A stretch of 64,000 bases of DNA from assembly GCF_000374445.1 (NCBI RefSeq), contig NZ_KB894441.1:1-64000 (forward strand). Direction: 5' to 3'. The notes beneath the pieces are model-generated. The model saw only the letters and a list, made by a program, of their open reading frames with translations. It was not told the DNA's origin and did not search any database. Each line of letters begins with the position of its first letter. The first letter of the stretch is position 1. The translations under genes were made by a program, and so were the position numbers. Origin of the DNA: Actinokineospora enzanensis DSM 44649. GTDB lineage: Bacteria; Actinomycetota; Actinomycetes; Mycobacteriales; Pseudonocardiaceae. Positions 62,027 through 64,000 of the stretch are shown one piece after another.

Positions 62027-63301
62027 GTGACACACACCGAGATTCGGGTCCGCAGGCCGCACTGGGCCTGGTTCGTCGCGGGCGTGGCGTTCGTCGCCCT
62101 GGTCGGCGCGGCCGGGTTCCGCGCCGCGCCGAGCGTGCTGATCGAACCGCTGCACCACGAGTTCGGCTGGACCACGGCCACCGTCTCCACGGCCGTCAGC
62201 ATCAACCTGCTCCTTTACGGGCTCATCTCACCGTTCGCCGCCGCGCTGATGGAACGGCTGGGCATGCGCCGCGTCGTCGCGGGCGCGTTGGTACTGGTCG
62301 CCGCCGGTAGTGGCCTCACCGTGTTCATGACCGCCAGCTGGCAGCTGCTCCTGCTCTGGGGCGTACTGGTCGGCGTTGGCACCGGATCGATGGCGCTCAC
62401 CTTCGTCGCCACCGTCACCTCCCGCTGGTTCGTGAAGCACCAGGGCCTGGTCAGCGGCGTCCTGACCGCCGCGGGCGCGGCCGGGCAGCTGGTCTTCCTC
62501 CCGCTCGTCGCCAACCTCGCCGCACACAGCGGCTGGCGCACCGCCTCCCTGGCCATTTCCTTCGCCGCGCTCGCCGTCGTCCCGCTCGTGCTCATCGCCC
62601 TGCGCGACCACCCCAGCGACGTCGGCACCCTCGCCTACGGCGCCACCACGGAGATCCCGTTACCGCCGAAGGGCGGCCGGACCGCGAGCCGCGCGTTGCA
62701 GGTGCTCAGACAGGCAACCCGCTCCGGCACGTTCTGGCTGCTCGCGGGAGGGTTCGCTATCTGCGGCGCCTCCACCAACGGCCTCATCGGCACCCACTTC
62801 GTACCCGCCGCACACGACCACGGCATGCCCGCCACCATCGCAGCCGGGCTACTCGCACTGGTAGGCGTGTTCGATGTGGTCGGCACTATCGCCTCAGGCT
62901 GGTTTACCGACCGCGTGGACCCGCGCTACCTACTCGGGGCTTACTACAGCCTGCGCGGCGCGTCCCTGTTGGTCCTGCCGCACCTGTTCGCCGCCACCAC
63001 GGAACCACCCATGTGGGCGTTCATCGTGTTCTACGGCCTCGACTGGGTCGCCACCGTTCCGCCCACGGTCGCCCTGTGCCGCCGGGTGTTCGGCCAGGAC
63101 GGCCCCATCGTCTTCGGCTGGGTGTTCGCCTCCCACCAGGTGGGCGCCGCCATCGCCGCGGTCGGCGCCGGACTGACCCGCGACCACCACGGCAGCTACG
63201 ACCCCGCCTGGTACGTCGCGGGCGGTTTGTGCGCGCTCGCCGCGGTCATGTCGCTCCGGATCACGTCACACGGAGTCGGTAAGGCGCGCAGCGCTGGTTG
63301 A
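62027..63301 (+). CDS. MFS transporter, monocarboxylate/oxalate-like
   Basis: This 424-residue protein has about 12 TM segments, with VGAAGFRAAPSVLIEPLHHE in the first loop, SINLLLYGLISPFAAALMER and GFAICGASTNGLIGTHFVP. These resemble the OFA/monocarboxylate branch of the MFS. GTG 62027 lies 70 bases from the divergent GlxA-like regulator. The regulator-transporter pair suggests inducible uptake or export of an unknown small acid or amide. Confidence 0.88.
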   Translation: MTHTEIRVRRPHWAWFVAGVAFVALVGAAGFRAAPSVLIEPLHHEFGWTTATVSTAVSINLLLYGLISPFAAALMERLGMRRVVAGALVLVAAGSGLTVFMTASWQLLLLWGVLVGVGTGSMALTFVATVTSRWFVKHQGLVSGVLTAAGAAGQLVFLPLVANLAAHSGWRTASLAISFAALAVVPLVLIALRDHPSDVGTLAYGATTEIPLPPKGGRTASRALQVLRQATRSGTFWLLAGGFAICGASTNGLIGTHFVPAAHDHGMPATIAAGLLALVGVFDVVGTIASGWFTDRVDPRYLLGAYYSLRGASLLVLPHLFAATTEPPMWAFIVFYGLDWVATVPPTVALCRRVFGQDGPIVFGWVFASHQVGAAIAAVGAGLTRDHHGSYDPAWYVAGGLCALAAVMSLRITSHGVGKARSAG

Positions 63302-63317
63302 TGTCTACGCTGCGCAC

Positions 63318-64000
63318 ATGGATCGCCAGCAAGAGTTCGTCCTGCGCACGCTCGAAGAGCGCGACATCCGGTTCGTCCGGCTGTGGTTCACCGACGTGCT
63401 CGGCTTCCTCAAGTCGGTGGCGGTCGCCCCGGCCGAGCTGGAGGGCGCGTTCGCCGAGGGCATCGGCTTCGACGGCTCGGCGATCGAGGGCTTCTCCCGG
63501 GTGTACGAGTCGGACATGATCGCCAAGCCGGACCCGGCCACCTTCCAGGTGCTGCCCTGGGAGACCCCGGACGGCGAGCCCTACTCGGCCAGGATGTTCT
63601 GCGACATCGCCATGCCGGACGGCTCACCGTCCTGGGCGGACCCCCGGCACGTGCTGCGCCGCACGCTGTCCAAGGCGAGCGAGGCCGGATTCACCTGCTA
63701 CGTGCACCCCGAGATCGAGTTCTTCCTGCTCAACAACCTCCCCGACGACGGCAGCGAGCCCACCCCGGCGGACAACGGCGGCTACTTCGACCAGGCCAGC
63801 CACGCCACCGCCACGCACTTCCGCAGGCACGCGATCGAGACCCTGGAGGCCATGGGCATCTCGGTCGAGTTCAGCCACCACGAGGGCGCGCCCGGCCAGC
63901 AGGAGATCGACCTGCGCTACGCGGACGCGCTCACCATGGCCGACAACGTGATGACCTTCCGGTACGTGGTCAAGGAGGTCGCGCTCACCCAGGGCGTGTT
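63318..64000 (+). CDS. glnA: Type I glutamine synthetase (GlnA2-like), 5' part only
   Basis: The first 227 residues show the GS N-terminal fold (VRLWFTDVLGFLKSVAV, GIGFDGSAIEGFSRVYESDM) and the start of the catalytic domain with YVHPEIEFFLL and HHEGAPGQQEIDLRYADAL. It condenses glutamate and ammonia, or acts as a gamma-glutamyl-amine or related ligase as some GlnA2-4 do. The gene runs off the window. Nearness to the Hip1-like genes matches Rv2222c-Rv2224c, favouring GlnA2. Confidence 0.93.
   Translation, partial: MDRQQEFVLRTLEERDIRFVRLWFTDVLGFLKSVAVAPAELEGAFAEGIGFDGSAIEGFSRVYESDMIAKPDPATFQVLPWETPDGEPYSARMFCDIAMPDGSPSWADPRHVLRRTLSKASEAGFTCYVHPEIEFFLLNNLPDDGSEPTPADNGGYFDQASHATATHFRRHAIETLEAMGISVEFSHHEGAPGQQEIDLRYADALTMADNVMTFRYVVKEVALTQGV

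Overview
The window is about 64 kb of very GC-rich DNA with dense genes, many GTG and TTG starts and ATGA/GTGA-coupled operons. F420-dependent oxidoreductase, LprG/P55, SecA2, AdnB and Hip1-like proteases all point to Actinomycetota. Gene content and the large Wadjet and type IV secretion-like loci suggest a Pseudonocardiaceae-type genome (inference; no rRNA or tRNA genes are present to prove it). Two blocks resemble Mycobacterium tuberculosis gene neighbourhoods recalled from memory: adnB - ion channel - nudC (like Rv3201c-Rv3199c), and cobD/SURF1/ptpA/cobC/Nif3/zinc-ribbon/RNase H-phosphatase followed by panB, the Hip1-like proteases and glnA (like Rv2236c-Rv2222c).

Layout. 0-7 kb: a Uma2 nuclease-fold protein coupled to the helicase-nuclease AdnB, then a KAP-family P-loop NTPase whose C-terminus is a ribosomal protein L7/L12-type domain, a TrkA-type potassium channel and a small membrane protein. 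7-14.4 kb: a zinc metallopeptidase, a DUF2207 membrane protein, a Cys-paired secreted protein and a catalytic/non-catalytic M16 peptidase pair. 14.6-18.2 kb: NudC and a gluconate module (gntP, gntK and a divergent FadR-type regulator). 18.2-26.4 kb (minus strand): a complete Wadjet type II anti-plasmid operon, jetABCD. 26.5-33.6 kb: cobalamin biosynthesis genes and the conserved Nif3/zinc-ribbon/RNase H set. 34.57-34.98 kb: the RNase P RNA. 35.4-43.6 kb: an operon coding for VirB2-, VirB3/PrgI-, VirB4-, VirB6-, VirB8- and VirB1-like parts of a type IV secretion-like machine, with no relaxase, coupling ATPase or integrase in view. 43.8-50 kb: panB, a frameshifted glutathionyl-hydroquinone reductase, a prolyl aminopeptidase, a metal-receptor-fold protein, F420 reductase and an RNB ribonuclease. 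49.76-50.28 kb: a nine-repeat type I-E-like CRISPR array without cas genes. 50.3-64 kb: nadE, secA2, two tandem Hip1-like lipoprotein hydrolases, a GNAT, the p55-lprG lipid export pair, a GlxA-type regulator beside a divergent MFS transporter, and the start of a glutamine synthetase.

The window carries three kinds of anti-invader or DNA-handling machinery: AdnB for end resection, Wadjet against plasmids and an orphan CRISPR array. It also holds an orphan secretion-like envelope machine. The least explained items are the KAP-L7/L12 fusion, the T4SS-like operon with its coupled 30-residue micro-ORF, and an identical 12-mer containing a DnaA-box-like core in three intergenic sites.
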